Assembly (NCBI GenBank): GCA_002434305.1 | Contig: DJJU01000006.1 | Span: 434,001 to 498,000, forward strand | DNA: 64,000 bases | Direction of reading: 5' to 3' | DNA from: Alicycliphilus sp. UBA6560 | GTDB lineage: Bacteria > Pseudomonadota > Gammaproteobacteria > Burkholderiales > Burkholderiaceae_C | In this document: positions 25,099-36,732 of the stretch, one piece after another | Numbering within the stretch: the first letter of the stretch is position 1 | How the letters are laid out: the number at the start of each line of letters is the position of its first letter | Translations under genes and position numbers: made by a program | The notes under the pieces: generated by a model | What the model saw: the letters and a program-made list of their open reading frames with translations, nothing else | The model's database searches: none | What the model was told of the DNA's origin: nothing

Positions 25099-26577
25099 TC
25101 ACAGGCCGCCCAGGCACAGATACTTGAGCTCCACGTATTCCTCGATGCCGTGGCTCGACCCCTCGCGGCCCAGGCCAGACTGCTTGACGCCGCCAAAGGG
25201 GACCTGCTCGCTGGAGATCAGGCCCACGTTCACCCCCACCATGCCGGCCTCCAGCGCCTCGCCCACGCGGAAGATGCGCGCCATGTCGCGCGCATAGAAG
25301 TAGCTGGCCAGGCCGAACTCGGTGGCGTTGGCGGCAGCGACGGCTTCTTCCTCGGTCTTGAACTTGACGATGGGCGCCAGCGGGCCGAAGGTCTCCTCGC
25401 GCGCGAACAGCATGCCGGTGGTGGCGTCGGCCAGCACCGTGGGCTCGAAGAACTGGCCCGAGCCCAGGTCGCGCAGCGCCTTGCCGCCAGTGACGACGCG
25501 TGCGCCCTTGGAGACGGCGTCATCCAGGTGACGCTGTACCTTGTCCACCGCGGCCTTCTCGATCAGCGGGCCCAGCACCACGCCGTCCTCGAAGCCGTTG
25601 CCGACCTTGGCCTTCTTGACGCGAGCGGCGAACTTCTGCACGAACTCGTCATACACGCCTTCCTGTACGTAGAAGCGGTTGGTGCAGACGCAGGTCTGGC
25701 CGGCGTTGCGGTATTTGCTGGCAAACGCGCCTTCCACGGCGGCGTCCACGTCCGCGTCGTCGAAGACCAAAAAGGGCGCGTTGCCGCCCAGCTCCAGCGA
25801 CAGCTTCTTGATTGTCGGCGCGCACTGCTCCATCAGGATGCGGCCGACCTCGGTGGAGCCGGTGAAGGACAGGTGGCGCACGTGCGCGCTCTGGCACAGC
25901 ATCTTGCCCACGCCGGCCGCGTCGTCGCTGGTCACCACGTTCAGCACACCGGCCGGGATGCCGGCGCGCTGCGCCAGCTCGGCCGTGGCCAGGGCCGTCA
26001 GGGGCGTGAGCTCGGCCGGCTTGACGACCACCGTGCAACCGGCCGCGATGGCCGGCGCCACCTTGCGCGTGATCATGGCCAGGGGGAAGTTCCACGGCGT
26101 GATGGCGGCGCACACGCCGATGGGCTGGCGCAACACCAGCAGGCGGCAATCGTTCTGAAAGTGCGGCACCACCTCGCCGTTCACGCGCTTGGCCTCTTCG
26201 GCAAACCATTCGACGAAGCTGGCGCCATAGGCCACCTCACCGCGCGCCTCGGCCAGGGGCTTGCCGCCTTCGGCGGTGATCAGGCGGGCCAGGTCGTCCT
26301 GATGCTGCATGAGCAGCTCGAACCACTTGCGCAGCAGCTGGCTGCGCTCTTTGGCAGTGCGTGCGCTCCAGCCGGGCAGGGCTTCGCGGGCGGCGTCGAT
26401 GGCGCTTTGCGTCTCGCGCGGGCCCAGGTTCGCCACGTCGGCCAGCTTGTGCCCGGTGGCCGGGTCGTGCACGGCCAGGCGCTGGCTGCCGGCGAACCAC
26501 TGGCCGCCCAGCAGGGCGTCGGTCTTGAGCAGGCTGGGGTCGTCGAGGCGGGAAAGAGGCGAGGTCTGGGCATCCAT
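25099..26577 (-). CDS. gabD: NAD(P)-dependent succinate-semialdehyde dehydrogenase-like aldehyde dehydrogenase
   Basis: The 492-residue protein is a complete class-I aldehyde dehydrogenase: ITPWNFPLAMITRKVAPAIAAG and FTGSTEVGR for the nucleotide, general base Glu in LELGGNAPF, nucleophile Cys in NAGQTCVCTNR and ETFGPLAPIVKF near the end. Closest in pattern to GabD, which oxidises succinate semialdehyde to succinate in GABA breakdown. No gabT is in the window, so the exact substrate is not proved. It is monocistronic here, convergent with the tRNA-Gly side and divergent from alaS. Confidence 0.85.
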   Translation of the reverse strand: MDAQTSPLSRLDDPSLLKTDALLGGQWFAGSQRLAVHDPATGHKLADVANLGPRETQSAIDAAREALPGWSARTAKERSQLLRKWFELLMQHQDDLARLITAEGGKPLAEARGEVAYGASFVEWFAEEAKRVNGEVVPHFQNDCRLLVLRQPIGVCAAITPWNFPLAMITRKVAPAIAAGCTVVVKPAELTPLTALATAELAQRAGIPAGVLNVVTSDDAAGVGKMLCQSAHVRHLSFTGSTEVGRILMEQCAPTIKKLSLELGGNAPFLVFDDADVDAAVEGAFASKYRNAGQTCVCTNRFYVQEGVYDEFVQKFAARVKKAKVGNGFEDGVVLGPLIEKAAVDKVQRHLDDAVSKGARVVTGGKALRDLGSGQFFEPTVLADATTGMLFAREETFGPLAPIVKFKTEEEAVAAANATEFGLASYFYARDMARIFRVGEALEAGMVGVNVGLISSEQVPFGGVKQSGLGREGSSHGIEEYVELKYLCLGGL

Positions 26578-26747
26578 GGCGTGGCTCCGCAAGCAGCAGG
26601 GGAGGGTGGGGAGAAGAACGCGCCAGCATAGCGCTGGGCGCCAAGGCTGCAGTCCCATCGCTGACAGGGGGCAAAACCTATAATTGCCGGTTGGCCGCGG
26701 CGGGCGCACGGCGCCGCCCGCCCCGAGCAAAAAACCCTTTCATACCC

Positions 26748-29372
<2,625 letters not shown>

Positions 29373-29379
29373 GAAACGA

Positions 29380-29406
29380 ATCAGGCCCGCATGGTGCGGG
29401 CCTGAT
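29380..29406. terminator. Perfect 12-pair hairpin between alaS and the diguanylate cyclase gene
   Basis: ATCAGGCCCGCA-TGG-TGCGGGCCTGAT is fully complementary. It sits between two convergent genes. On the minus strand TCGTTTCTC follows, on the plus strand no T run, so it may serve the minus-strand gene or block antisense reading. Confidence 0.6.
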
Positions 29407-29436
29407 GCCGGGTGAGGTCGGCGCCGCGGGCGGGGC

Positions 29437-30444
29437 CTAAAACAGCTCCACCTCGTCGTGCGCCACTTTCTGCCCCAGCGAGGCGCTGGCCACCAGGTCC
29501 TCGTAGTGGCGCACCTGGTTGCGCCCGTGCTCCTTGGCAAAGTACAGCGCCTGGTCGGCCCGGCCGATCACCTCCACCGGTGCGCCGCCCTGCGCGGCGG
29601 CAAAGCCGATGCTGACGGTGATGTGGCCGATCTGCGGGAACTCGTGCGCCTCGATCGTGGAGCGCAGGCGCTCCAGCGCCATGCGGGCCTGGGCCAGCGT
29701 GGCCGACCGCAGCAGCACCACGAATTCCTCCCCACCGAAGCGGAATATACGGTCCTGCGAGCGAAACAGGCTGCGCAGCCGGTTGGCCACCAGGATCAGC
29801 ACCTCGTCGCCGTAGAGGTGGCCAAAGCGGTCGTTGACCAGCTTGAAGTGGTCGATGTCCACCACGGCCAGCCACTGGCCCGGCACTTCCGGGTCCTGGC
29901 GCGCATCCCAGCTCTCCACGCCGGGCTGGCGGGCGAACTGCTCGTCAAAGGTCTTGCGGTTGAGCAGCCCGGTGAGGGCATCGCGCTCGCTGTAGTCCAG
30001 CAGGCTCTGGTAGTTCTGGTAGACGAGATACACGCCGGCAATCACGTCGCGCTGGTGTCGCGTGAAGGCCTTGGGCTGGGTGATCTCCAGGCAGGCGTGG
30101 GCGCGCTCGCCCAGCCACACGGGCATCCACAACGTGTGCCCGTGCTCCTCGACGCGTCCGACGCTCTTGCCGCCGCTGGCGATGCACTTCGCCAGTTCGG
30201 GCAGCTCGGGCAGGGCGAAGGCGGCCGGGTCGGCCAGCGCCTCGTACTCGCTGGTGACGATGCTCCCGCCCTCGCTCCAGCTGCGCGGGCGCAGCCAGGT
30301 CTCGCCGTCATGGGTGAACATTTCCAGCGCCCGCACGCGCGTGTCACGCCCCTGCAGCAGCAGCGTGGACAGCACCGACACCTCCAGGCGCAGATGGTCG
30401 CGGTGGGCCGTCATTTCGGCCAGGTTGCGCAGCAGGGGTTTCAT
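29437..30444 (-). CDS. Diguanylate cyclase (GGEEF)
   Basis: The 335-residue protein has an N-terminal region of about 165 residues that looks GAF-like (VLSTLLLQGRDTRVRALEMF ... HTLWMPVWLGERAHACLEI) and a C-terminal GGDEF domain with the active motif RFGGEEFVVLL. The allosteric I-site RSQD lies five residues before GGEEF. DIDHFKLVNDRFGHLYGDEVL is the metal-binding segment. It should make c-di-GMP. ATG 30444 is chosen because the longer frame overlaps trmB. Confidence 0.9.
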   Translation of the reverse strand: MKPLLRNLAEMTAHRDHLRLEVSVLSTLLLQGRDTRVRALEMFTHDGETWLRPRSWSEGGSIVTSEYEALADPAAFALPELPELAKCIASGGKSVGRVEEHGHTLWMPVWLGERAHACLEITQPKAFTRHQRDVIAGVYLVYQNYQSLLDYSERDALTGLLNRKTFDEQFARQPGVESWDARQDPEVPGQWLAVVDIDHFKLVNDRFGHLYGDEVLILVANRLRSLFRSQDRIFRFGGEEFVVLLRSATLAQARMALERLRSTIEAHEFPQIGHITVSIGFAAAQGGAPVEVIGRADQALYFAKEHGRNQVRHYEDLVASASLGQKVAHDEVELF

Positions 30445-30488
30445 CAAGATTGCTTCAACAAGGACGTCAAAAAAGTCCTGCCACCGGC

Positions 30489-31232
30489 TCAGGGAGAGGG
30501 GCGGCGGCGGAACACCACGTCCCACACGCCGTGGCCCAGGCGCAGGCCGCGGTTTTCAAACTTGGTCAGGGGCCGGTAGTCGGGCTTGTGCGCGTAGCCT
30601 TCGGCGGTGTTGGCCAGCAGGCTCTCGGCCGACAGCACCTGCAGCATCTGCTCCGCATAAGGCTGCCAGTCGGTGGCGCAGTGCAGGTAGCCGCCGGGCT
30701 TGAGGCGGCTGGCCAGGCGGGCGATCAGCGGCGGCTGGATCAGCCGGCGCTTGTGGTGGCGCTTCTTGTGCCACGGGTCGGGAAAGAAGATGTGCACACC
30801 GTCCAGCATGTCCGGCGCCAGCATGTGCTCCAGCACCTCCACGGCGTCGTGCTGCAGGATGCGGATGTTGTCGATGCCGTGCTCGCCGATGCGCTTGAGC
30901 AGCGCGCCCACGCCGGGCTCGTGCACCTCGCAGCACAGGAAGTTTTCTTGTGGGCGCACCTGGGCGATGTGGGCCGTGGCCTCGCCCATGCCGAAGCCGA
31001 TCTCCAGGATCAGCGGCGCCTGGCGGCCGAAGGCGGCGGCCGCGTCCAGCAGCCGGGGCTGGTAGTCGAGCACGTAGCGCGGGCCCAGTTCTTCCAGCGC
31101 GCGCGACTGGCCGCTGGTGGTGCGGCCGGCACGGCGCACGTAGCTCTTGATGCCCTTGGGATGGGCGACGTCGGCCGGGGCACCGGCGGGAGGCTGAGGA
31201 GACGACACGGAGAAAACAGGGGATGCGATCAC
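30489..31232 (-). CDS. trmB: tRNA (guanine-N7-)-methyltransferase TrmB
   Basis: The 247-residue SAM-dependent enzyme has the motif I LILEIGFGMGEATAHIA, the CEVHEPGVGALL segment, IFFPDPWHKKRHHKRRLIQP and the C-terminal TKFENRGLRLGH. It makes m7G46 in tRNA variable loops. Start GTG 31232 overlaps the gluQ stop by four bases (GTGA). The first 30 residues are a Pro/Ala-rich extension. Confidence 0.93.
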   Translation of the reverse strand: MIASPVFSVSSPQPPAGAPADVAHPKGIKSYVRRAGRTTSGQSRALEELGPRYVLDYQPRLLDAAAAFGRQAPLILEIGFGMGEATAHIAQVRPQENFLCCEVHEPGVGALLKRIGEHGIDNIRILQHDAVEVLEHMLAPDMLDGVHIFFPDPWHKKRHHKRRLIQPPLIARLASRLKPGGYLHCATDWQPYAEQMLQVLSAESLLANTAEGYAHKPDYRPLTKFENRGLRLGHGVWDVVFRRRPSP

Positions 31233-32176
31233 GGGGCAGGATTGTAGATTCGCGCCCAGGCGAGCGCCCATAGGGCAAGCCCTTCGCCCTGCGTGGCGCC
31301 CGGTGGTGCGGCGGGCAGGCCCAGGGCCTGGGCGGCCTGGCCCAGGGCCGCCAGCGGCCGGGTTTCGTCGATGGCCGGCGCGCCGTGCTGCTTGGACAGC
31401 TTCTCGCCGTCTTCGCCGCGCACCAGCGGCGCGTGCAGGTAGCGCGGCGTGGGCAGGCCCAGGGCCGACTGCAGCAGGATCTGGCGGGGGGTGTTGTCGG
31501 TCAGGTCCTCGCCGCGCACGATGTGGGTGATGCCCTGCTCGGCATCGTCCACCACCACGGCCAGCTGGTAGGACCACAGGCCGTCGGCGCGGCGCAGCAC
31601 GAAGTCACCCACTTGGGCGGCCACGTCCTGGTGCTGTGCGCCCAGGCGGCGGTCGTGCCAGCGCACGCCGTCCGTTGCTATCGAAAAAGTAGCTGCTGAC
31701 GCTTGACTGGTAAGCGCCGGAGGCCGATTTGACTGATATTTTTCCGTATGGAACCGCCAGGCCCGCGCCGCCCGCCCGCCCAGGCCGGCGCGACAGGTGC
31801 CGGGATAGGGGCGCTCCACATGGCGCTGGTGCGCCAGGCCGCGGGCGGCCAGGGCAGCATCGATGTCGCGCCGGGTGCAGGCACAGGGATAAGCCAGGCC
31901 GCGCACGCGCAGCGTGTCCAGCGCCTGCTGATAGTGGTCGGTGCGGCGGGACTGGTACAGCGGCGGCTCGTCCGGGTGCAGGCCGCAGGCAGCCAGCTGG
32001 GCCAGAATGCGCTCGGCCGCGCCGGCCTGGCAGCGCGGCGGGTCCACGTCCTCGATGCGCACCAGCCAGCGCCCGCTGGACGCGCGTGCGTCCAGCCAGC
32101 TAGCCAGCGCGGCCACCAGCGAGCCGGCGTGCAGCGGACCGGTGGGAGAGGGGGCGAAGCGGCCGATGTAGCCCAA
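31229..32176 (-). CDS. gluQ: Glutamyl-queuosine tRNA(Asp) synthetase
   Basis: The 315-residue protein is a GluRS-like paralogue without an anticodon-binding domain: MGYIGRFAPSPTGPLHAGSL (HIGH-equivalent), a CAC...YPGTC zinc site, and KLSKQHGA (KMSKS-equivalent). It attaches glutamate to queuosine in tRNA-Asp. About 23 residues around TEKYQSNRPPALTSQASAA are encoded by a copy of the dispersed palindromic repeat, inserted between AWRF and DGVRWHDR, which are normally close together. The insert lies in frame on the outside of the catalytic fold, so the enzyme may remain active. Confidence 0.92.
   Translation of the reverse strand: MGYIGRFAPSPTGPLHAGSLVAALASWLDARASSGRWLVRIEDVDPPRCQAGAAERILAQLAACGLHPDEPPLYQSRRTDHYQQALDTLRVRGLAYPCACTRRDIDAALAARGLAHQRHVERPYPGTCRAGLGGRAARAWRFHTEKYQSNRPPALTSQASAATFSIATDGVRWHDRRLGAQHQDVAAQVGDFVLRRADGLWSYQLAVVVDDAEQGITHIVRGEDLTDNTPRQILLQSALGLPTPRYLHAPLVRGEDGEKLSKQHGAPAIDETRPLAALGQAAQALGLPAAPPGATQGEGLALWALAWARIYNPAP
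31689..31731 (+). repeat. Palindromic repeat copy inside gluQ
   Basis: GTAGCTGCTGACGCTTGACTGG, then TAAGCGCCGGAGGCCGATTTGA on the plus strand match the repeat consensus closely. Read on the gene strand the peptide is NRPPALTSQASAA, the same frame and phase as in cobU. Confidence 0.85.
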
Positions 32177-32182
32177 GGGTTC

Positions 32183-33265
32183 TTAAGCGGCGGCCAGGGC
32201 CAGGGACAGCCCGGAGACGAAGGCGTCCTCCAGCCGGTGCCCCAGGCACCAGTCGCCGCAGGCGCCCAGGCCGGTGGCGGCGTCCCAGACGAAGGGCTGG
32301 CCCAGGGGTGACTGGGTCTGCGCATGCGGCCAGCAGCGCACCTGGCTGTGTGTGGGCGCGGCGTGGATGCCCGTGATCTCGGCGAAGGCACGCGTGAGCT
32401 TGTCGCGGATGCGGGCCGGGTCGTCGTTCAGGTGCTCGGCGGACCACTGGGGCGAGGCCTGCACCGTCCAGCGCTCGATCTGCGCGCGCCCGGGCTTGCT
32501 GGACTCGCGCGCCAGCCAGGCCACGCGGTGGTGGGTGCTGCGCGCGGCGTTCCACTGCGGGCCCAGCGTGGTCAGGCCGGGGCGCACGGCCTGCGCGAAG
32601 GCCAGCATCAGCGTCCAGCAGGGGGCGATATGGGTGTCGGCCAGCGCCTCGCCCCAGGCCGGCGCCACGGCGCATTCGGCCAGCAGGGTCTGGGTGAGCG
32701 GGGCCGGCAGCGCGAACACCACGCCGTCAAAGCCTGCATAGGTGCGCGTGCCCCCGTCGACCGAGGCGGTGCGCAGCTGCCAGGCCAGGGGACGCATGGG
32801 GTCGTGCTCGATGTGGGTGACGGCGGTGTGCGTGTGCAGCCGGCCTTCGTTGACCAGGGGCTGGCCCCAGGCCTGAACCAGCGCGTCCATGGTGGGCGTG
32901 GCCACCCAGTGGGCTTCGCCGGGCGGCGGCGCGGCGGCGGCCACACGGCCCAGCGGGTCGAGCACGCGCACGGTGCTGGCGCTCCAGCGCCGGCACAGCC
33001 CGGGCATGGTGGCCAGCGCGCGCTCGAAACGCTCGTCGCGCACCGTGAAGTACTGCGCGCCGGCGTCGAAGCTGCCGTAGGCCGTGTCGAGCGAGCCGGT
33101 GCGCCCGCCGATGCGTGGCAGCTTTTCCAGCACCGTCACGTCGTGCCCCGCCTGCGCCAGCGTGCGTGCGCAGGCAACGCCGGCCATGCCGGCTCCCACC
33201 ACGGCAAAGCGCCGCGGCCCGGCAGGCGTGGCGGTGGGTGACATGGTGGGCTGGTGGTCTGTCAT
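32183..33265 (-). CDS. FAD-dependent amine-oxidase-like protein (renalase-like)
   Basis: The 360-residue protein has a Rossmann FAD motif RFAVVGAGMAGVACARTLAQAG, the second dinucleotide-binding piece VLEKLPRIGGRTGS and DAGAQYFTVRD, which together are typical of small renalase-like flavoproteins. The C-terminal ACGDWCLGHRLEDAFVSGLSLA is the FAD-closing segment. The substrate is unknown. It is six bases upstream of gluQ in the same direction, so gluQ and trmB are probably expressed with it. Confidence 0.85.
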   Translation of the reverse strand: MTDHQPTMSPTATPAGPRRFAVVGAGMAGVACARTLAQAGHDVTVLEKLPRIGGRTGSLDTAYGSFDAGAQYFTVRDERFERALATMPGLCRRWSASTVRVLDPLGRVAAAAPPPGEAHWVATPTMDALVQAWGQPLVNEGRLHTHTAVTHIEHDPMRPLAWQLRTASVDGGTRTYAGFDGVVFALPAPLTQTLLAECAVAPAWGEALADTHIAPCWTLMLAFAQAVRPGLTTLGPQWNAARSTHHRVAWLARESSKPGRAQIERWTVQASPQWSAEHLNDDPARIRDKLTRAFAEITGIHAAPTHSQVRCWPHAQTQSPLGQPFVWDAATGLGACGDWCLGHRLEDAFVSGLSLALAAA

Positions 33266-33364
33266 GGCGGGCCTTCGCGCGGGGGATGGGGGCGCCCGGA
33301 GGGAGGCCGGGCGGGTGCCGGCCCTACTCTACACGTGCCCTGAGGCGTGGTGGGCGTGGTCGGC

Positions 33365-34300
33365 CTATGCCGGGTGGTTTTCCAGCAGCGCGCGGCGCGT
33401 CGTGCTGCTGCGCAGCTGCTGCAGCCACCACAGCAGGGCGCGGCCGTGGGTCTCGGGCTGGTTCTCACGCCACATGTAGGCCAGGCGCACGCGCCGCACC
33501 GGACGGGCCACGCGGCGCACGACGAGCTGGCCGCTGTCCAGATAGGGGCGCACCATGGCCTCGGGCAGAAAGCCGCAGCCCAGCCCCAGCAGCTGCGCCT
33601 GCACCTTGGCACGCAGGCTGTGCACCGTGAGTACGTCCTGGCCGGACAGCACGCCCAGCGTTACGGTGTTGTGCCGCCCCGAATCGGCCACGGCGACCAG
33701 GCGGTGCGCGCGCAGCGTGGCGTCGTTCAGCGGCTCGGGCAGCCCGGCCAGCGGGTGGTGGGGCGCCACGGCGAATACGAAGCGCGTCTCGCCCAGCGGC
33801 TCGGCCTGCAGGCCGGCGATGTTGGGCGAGGGCACGGCCACGCCGATGGCCAGGTCGGCCTGCCCCGTGATGAGGGCCTCGGCCGTGCCGCTCAGGATGC
33901 CTTCGCGCCACTTCAGCCGGGTGGGCGGTGACTGGGCGTAGAAGGCCTCCACCAGCTCCAGCAGCGTGGTCGGCGAGATCACGCCGTCCACCGACAGGGT
34001 CAGCTGCGCCTCCCAGCCGGTGGCGACGCGGCGCACGCGCTGGGCGATGGCGTCCATGTCCTCCAGCAGCCGCGTGCCGTCGCGCAGCAGGGCCAGGCCG
34101 GCCTCGGTGGGGCGCGCCTGGCGCGCGCCGCGGTCGAACAGCAGTACGTCCAGCGCATCCTCGATCTGGCGCACACGGTAGGTGAGGGCGCTGGGCACCA
34201 GGCCCAGCTGGCGCGCGGCGGCGGCGAAGCTGCCGGTGTCGGCGATGCTTTGCAACAGGGCCAGGTTGTCGGGCGTGAGGGCGCTGCGTGGAGTATTCAT
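33365..34300 (-). CDS. LysR-family transcriptional regulator
   Basis: The 311-residue protein has the N-terminal winged helix (LALLQSIADTGSFAAAARQLGLVPSALTYRVRQIEDAL) and a periplasmic-binding-like effector domain (LTLSVDGVISPTTLLELVEAFY). It is divergent from the pirin gene with 113 bases between their starts, the usual arrangement for a regulator and its target, so it probably controls that gene. The effector is unknown. Confidence 0.9.
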   Translation of the reverse strand: MNTPRSALTPDNLALLQSIADTGSFAAAARQLGLVPSALTYRVRQIEDALDVLLFDRGARQARPTEAGLALLRDGTRLLEDMDAIAQRVRRVATGWEAQLTLSVDGVISPTTLLELVEAFYAQSPPTRLKWREGILSGTAEALITGQADLAIGVAVPSPNIAGLQAEPLGETRFVFAVAPHHPLAGLPEPLNDATLRAHRLVAVADSGRHNTVTLGVLSGQDVLTVHSLRAKVQAQLLGLGCGFLPEAMVRPYLDSGQLVVRRVARPVRRVRLAYMWRENQPETHGRALLWWLQQLRSSTTRRALLENHPA

Positions 34301-34413
34301 GGGCGTGCGCGGAGGTTCAACGGCTTTGAATGATGCCGTCAATTGCACAGCACCTACGCGCCGTGCCCGCGTCCTACCATGGAATGCTCTATCGCACGCC
34401 CCAAGGACCCTCT

Positions 34414-35115
34414 ATGCAGACCCTTCGCCCCGCGCACGAGCGCGGCCAGGCCGACCACGGCTGGCTGCAGTCGCAGCACAGCTTTTCATTCGCCGAGTAC
34501 TACGACCCGCAGCACATGGGCTGGGGCAACCTGCGCGTGATCAACGAGGATCGCGTGGCGCCGGGCATGGGCTTTGGCACGCATGGCCACCGCGACATGG
34601 AGATCATCAGCTACGTGCTGTCGGGCGAACTGGCGCACCGCGACAGCATGGGCAACGTGGAAACCATCCCTGCCGGCGACGTGCAGCGCATGAGCGCCGG
34701 CACGGGCGTGATGCACAGCGAGTTCAATCACGCCAAGGACCAGACCACGCACTTCCTGCAGATCTGGATCCTGCCGGACACGGCCGGCGTGACGCCCGGC
34801 TACGAGCAGGTCAGCCTAAAGGAAGAGGACAAGCGCGGCCGCCTGGCGTGCATCGTCGCCCCGCAAGGCCAGGGCGGTGCGCTGTCCATGCACGCCGACG
34901 CGCGGCTGTACGCCGGCCTGTTTGACGGTGCCGAGAGCGCGCGGCTGGTGCTGGCGCCGGCGCGCAAGGGCTATGTGCACGTGGTGCGCGGCCGCATCGA
35001 GGCCAACGGCACGCCCCTGCAGACGGGCGACGCGCTGCTGCTGGAAGGCGAGCCGGGCGTGACGCTGACGCGCGGCCGGGGCGCCGAGGTGCTGGTGTTC
35101 GACCTGGCACCCTGA
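34414..35115 (+). CDS. Pirin-family bicupin (YhhW-like)
   Basis: The 233-residue protein has the pirin metal-site motif GFGTHGHRDMEIISYVLSGELAHRDS and MSAGTGVMHSEFNH, plus a C-terminal second cupin (YVHVVRGRIEANGTPLQTGDALLL). YhhW-type pirins can act as quercetin 2,3-dioxygenases. Start ATG 34414 gives the normal family length. A second pirin lies 3 kb away. Confidence 0.9.
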   Translation: MQTLRPAHERGQADHGWLQSQHSFSFAEYYDPQHMGWGNLRVINEDRVAPGMGFGTHGHRDMEIISYVLSGELAHRDSMGNVETIPAGDVQRMSAGTGVMHSEFNHAKDQTTHFLQIWILPDTAGVTPGYEQVSLKEEDKRGRLACIVAPQGQGGALSMHADARLYAGLFDGAESARLVLAPARKGYVHVVRGRIEANGTPLQTGDALLLEGEPGVTLTRGRGAEVLVFDLAP

Positions 35116-35132
35116 CGGGTTGCTATTGTTCT

Positions 35133-35177
35133 AATAGCTGCCGGCGCTTGACTGGCGGGCGCTACAGGCCTATTTGG
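35133..35177 (+). repeat. Palindromic repeat copy supplying the bpt stop codon
   Basis: AATAGCTGCCGGCGCTTGACTGGCGGGCGCT followed by GGCCTATTTGG is a full copy. Its right end contains the stop codon and last codons of bpt (QAK-stop on the minus strand). Confidence 0.8.
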
Positions 35178-35916
35178 CTTGCATCCGCTGCCACTGCCCC
35201 TGGATGCGCATCTCGTGCGGCATGAAGCGCGCCTTATAGCTCATCTTGGGGCTTTGCTCGATCCAGTAGCCCAGGTACACGTGGGGCAGGCCCAGCGTGC
35301 GGGCCTGCTGGATCTGCCACAGCACGCTGTAGGTGCCGTAGCTGGCGCCTTCTTCGGGCTCGTAGAAGGTGTAGACGGCGGACAGGCCGTCGTCCAGCAC
35401 GTCCAGGATGGAGACCATCTTCAGCACGCCCGGCTCGCCGCCGTCGGCCGCCGGCTCGCGGAACTCCACCAGGCGCGAATTCACCCGGCTTTGCAGCAGG
35501 AACTGGGTGTACTGGTCGATGCTGTCGTGGTCCATGCCGCCGCCGGCGTGGCGAGCGTTCTGGTAGCGCAGGTACAGCTGGTAGTGCTCGGGCACGTAGC
35601 ACAGGCGCAGCACGCGCGCCTGCAGGTGGGCGTGGCGGCGTTCGGCGCGGCGCTGGCTGCGGTCGGGCCGGAACTGCTCGGCCAGCACGCGCAGCGGCAC
35701 GCAGGCCTGGCAGCCGTCGCAGTGCGGCCGGTACGTGAACATGCCGCTCCTGCGAAAGCCCTGGGCCACCAGGTCGGAGTACACGGTGTTCTGGATCAGG
35801 TGGCTGGGGGTGGCCACCTGCGAGCGCGCCTGGCGCCGCGGCAGATAGCTGCACGCATACGGCGCCGTGGCGTAGAACTGCAGGCTTTGCAGCGGGAGTT
35901 CGTTGAGTTGCGTCAC
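35170..35916 (-). CDS. bpt: Aspartate/glutamate leucyltransferase
   Basis: The 248-residue protein matches the bacterial Ate1-like Bpt family: LPLQSLQFYATAPYACSYLP, HCDGCQACVPLRV with conserved Cys, and SYGTYSVLWQIQQARTLGLPHVYLGYWI. It adds leucine to N-terminal Asp or Glu in the N-end rule, marking proteins for ClpSAP. It starts with GTG 35916, overlapping the aat stop (GTGA), and the two transferases form one unit. Its last codons fall in a palindromic repeat. Confidence 0.92.
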   Translation of the reverse strand: MTQLNELPLQSLQFYATAPYACSYLPRRQARSQVATPSHLIQNTVYSDLVAQGFRRSGMFTYRPHCDGCQACVPLRVLAEQFRPDRSQRRAERRHAHLQARVLRLCYVPEHYQLYLRYQNARHAGGGMDHDSIDQYTQFLLQSRVNSRLVEFREPAADGGEPGVLKMVSILDVLDDGLSAVYTFYEPEEGASYGTYSVLWQIQQARTLGLPHVYLGYWIEQSPKMSYKARFMPHEMRIQGQWQRMQAK

Positions 35917-36662
35917 GCGTCTTGCACAGGCAGAAGTTCGTTCCAGTATAGGGAGCTGAACTGCCACACGAAGTCGGACAGCGCGCTGGCCCGCGCCACA
36001 TGGGCCAGGAAGGGCGCGCGCGGCATCTCGCGAGCGCCCAGCGAGGCCAGGTGGCGGGTGTTTTGCTGGCAGTCGATCAGCTCCACCCCGGCGCGCCGGC
36101 ACAGGCACACCAGCGCGGCCAGGGCGATTTTCGAGGCATCGGTGGCGTGGGCGAACATGGATTCGCCAAACACCGCCCGGCCCAGCGCCACGCAGTACAG
36201 GCCGCCCACCAGGCGGCCGCCCACCCAGGTCTCCACGCTGTGCGCGTGGCCGGCGGCGTGCAGCGCCTCGTAGGCGGTCACCATCTCCGGCACGATCCAG
36301 GTGCCGCCCTGGCCCTCGCGCGGCGTGCCGGCGCAGGCGCCGATGACGGCGGAAAAGTCGCAGTCCACCCGTACCTCGCAGCCAGGCGCGGCGCGAAAGC
36401 GCTGCAGCGTCTTTCTCAAGGAGCGGTGCAGGCGGAACTGAGCCACCGGCAGCACCATGCGCGGCTCGGGGCTCCACCAGAGGATGGGCTGGCCCTCGCT
36501 GAACCACGGGAAGGTGCCCTGCCGGTAGGCCTGCACCAGGCGCGGCACGGACAGCGAGCCGCCGGCCGCCAGCAGGCCAGGGGCGGGCGACGAGTCGTCC
36601 CACGCCTGCTCAGGCGCGGGCAGAGGCTCGTGGACGTTCAGCCAGGGCAACGGGAAAGCCAT
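35913..36662 (-). CDS. aat: Leucyl/phenylalanyl-tRNA-protein transferase
   Basis: The protein (249 residues from ATG 36662; 252 from GTG 36671) has PGLLAAGGSLSVPRLVQAYRQGTFPWF, WWSPEPRMVLP, and VETWVGGRLVGGLYCVALGRAVFGESMF, all hallmarks of Aat. It transfers Leu or Phe to N-terminal Arg or Lys of substrates for ClpS-dependent degradation. It precedes bpt with a four-base overlap. A palindromic repeat sits immediately upstream, leaving no clear Shine-Dalgarno. Confidence 0.94.
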   Translation of the reverse strand: MAFPLPWLNVHEPLPAPEQAWDDSSPAPGLLAAGGSLSVPRLVQAYRQGTFPWFSEGQPILWWSPEPRMVLPVAQFRLHRSLRKTLQRFRAAPGCEVRVDCDFSAVIGACAGTPREGQGGTWIVPEMVTAYEALHAAGHAHSVETWVGGRLVGGLYCVALGRAVFGESMFAHATDASKIALAALVCLCRRAGVELIDCQQNTRHLASLGAREMPRAPFLAHVARASALSDFVWQFSSLYWNELLPVQDA

Positions 36663-36680
36663 GCCGGTCACTATTGAATA

Positions 36681-36711
36681 GATAGCTGCCAGCGCTTGTC
36701 TGGCGGGCGTT
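36681..36711 (+). repeat. Palindromic repeat copy
   Basis: GATAGCTGCCAGCGCTTGTCTGGCGGGCGTT, a consensus left half, between aat and trpB. Confidence 0.85.
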
Positions 36712-36732
36712 TAAGGGCAAAAAGACGCTGAA

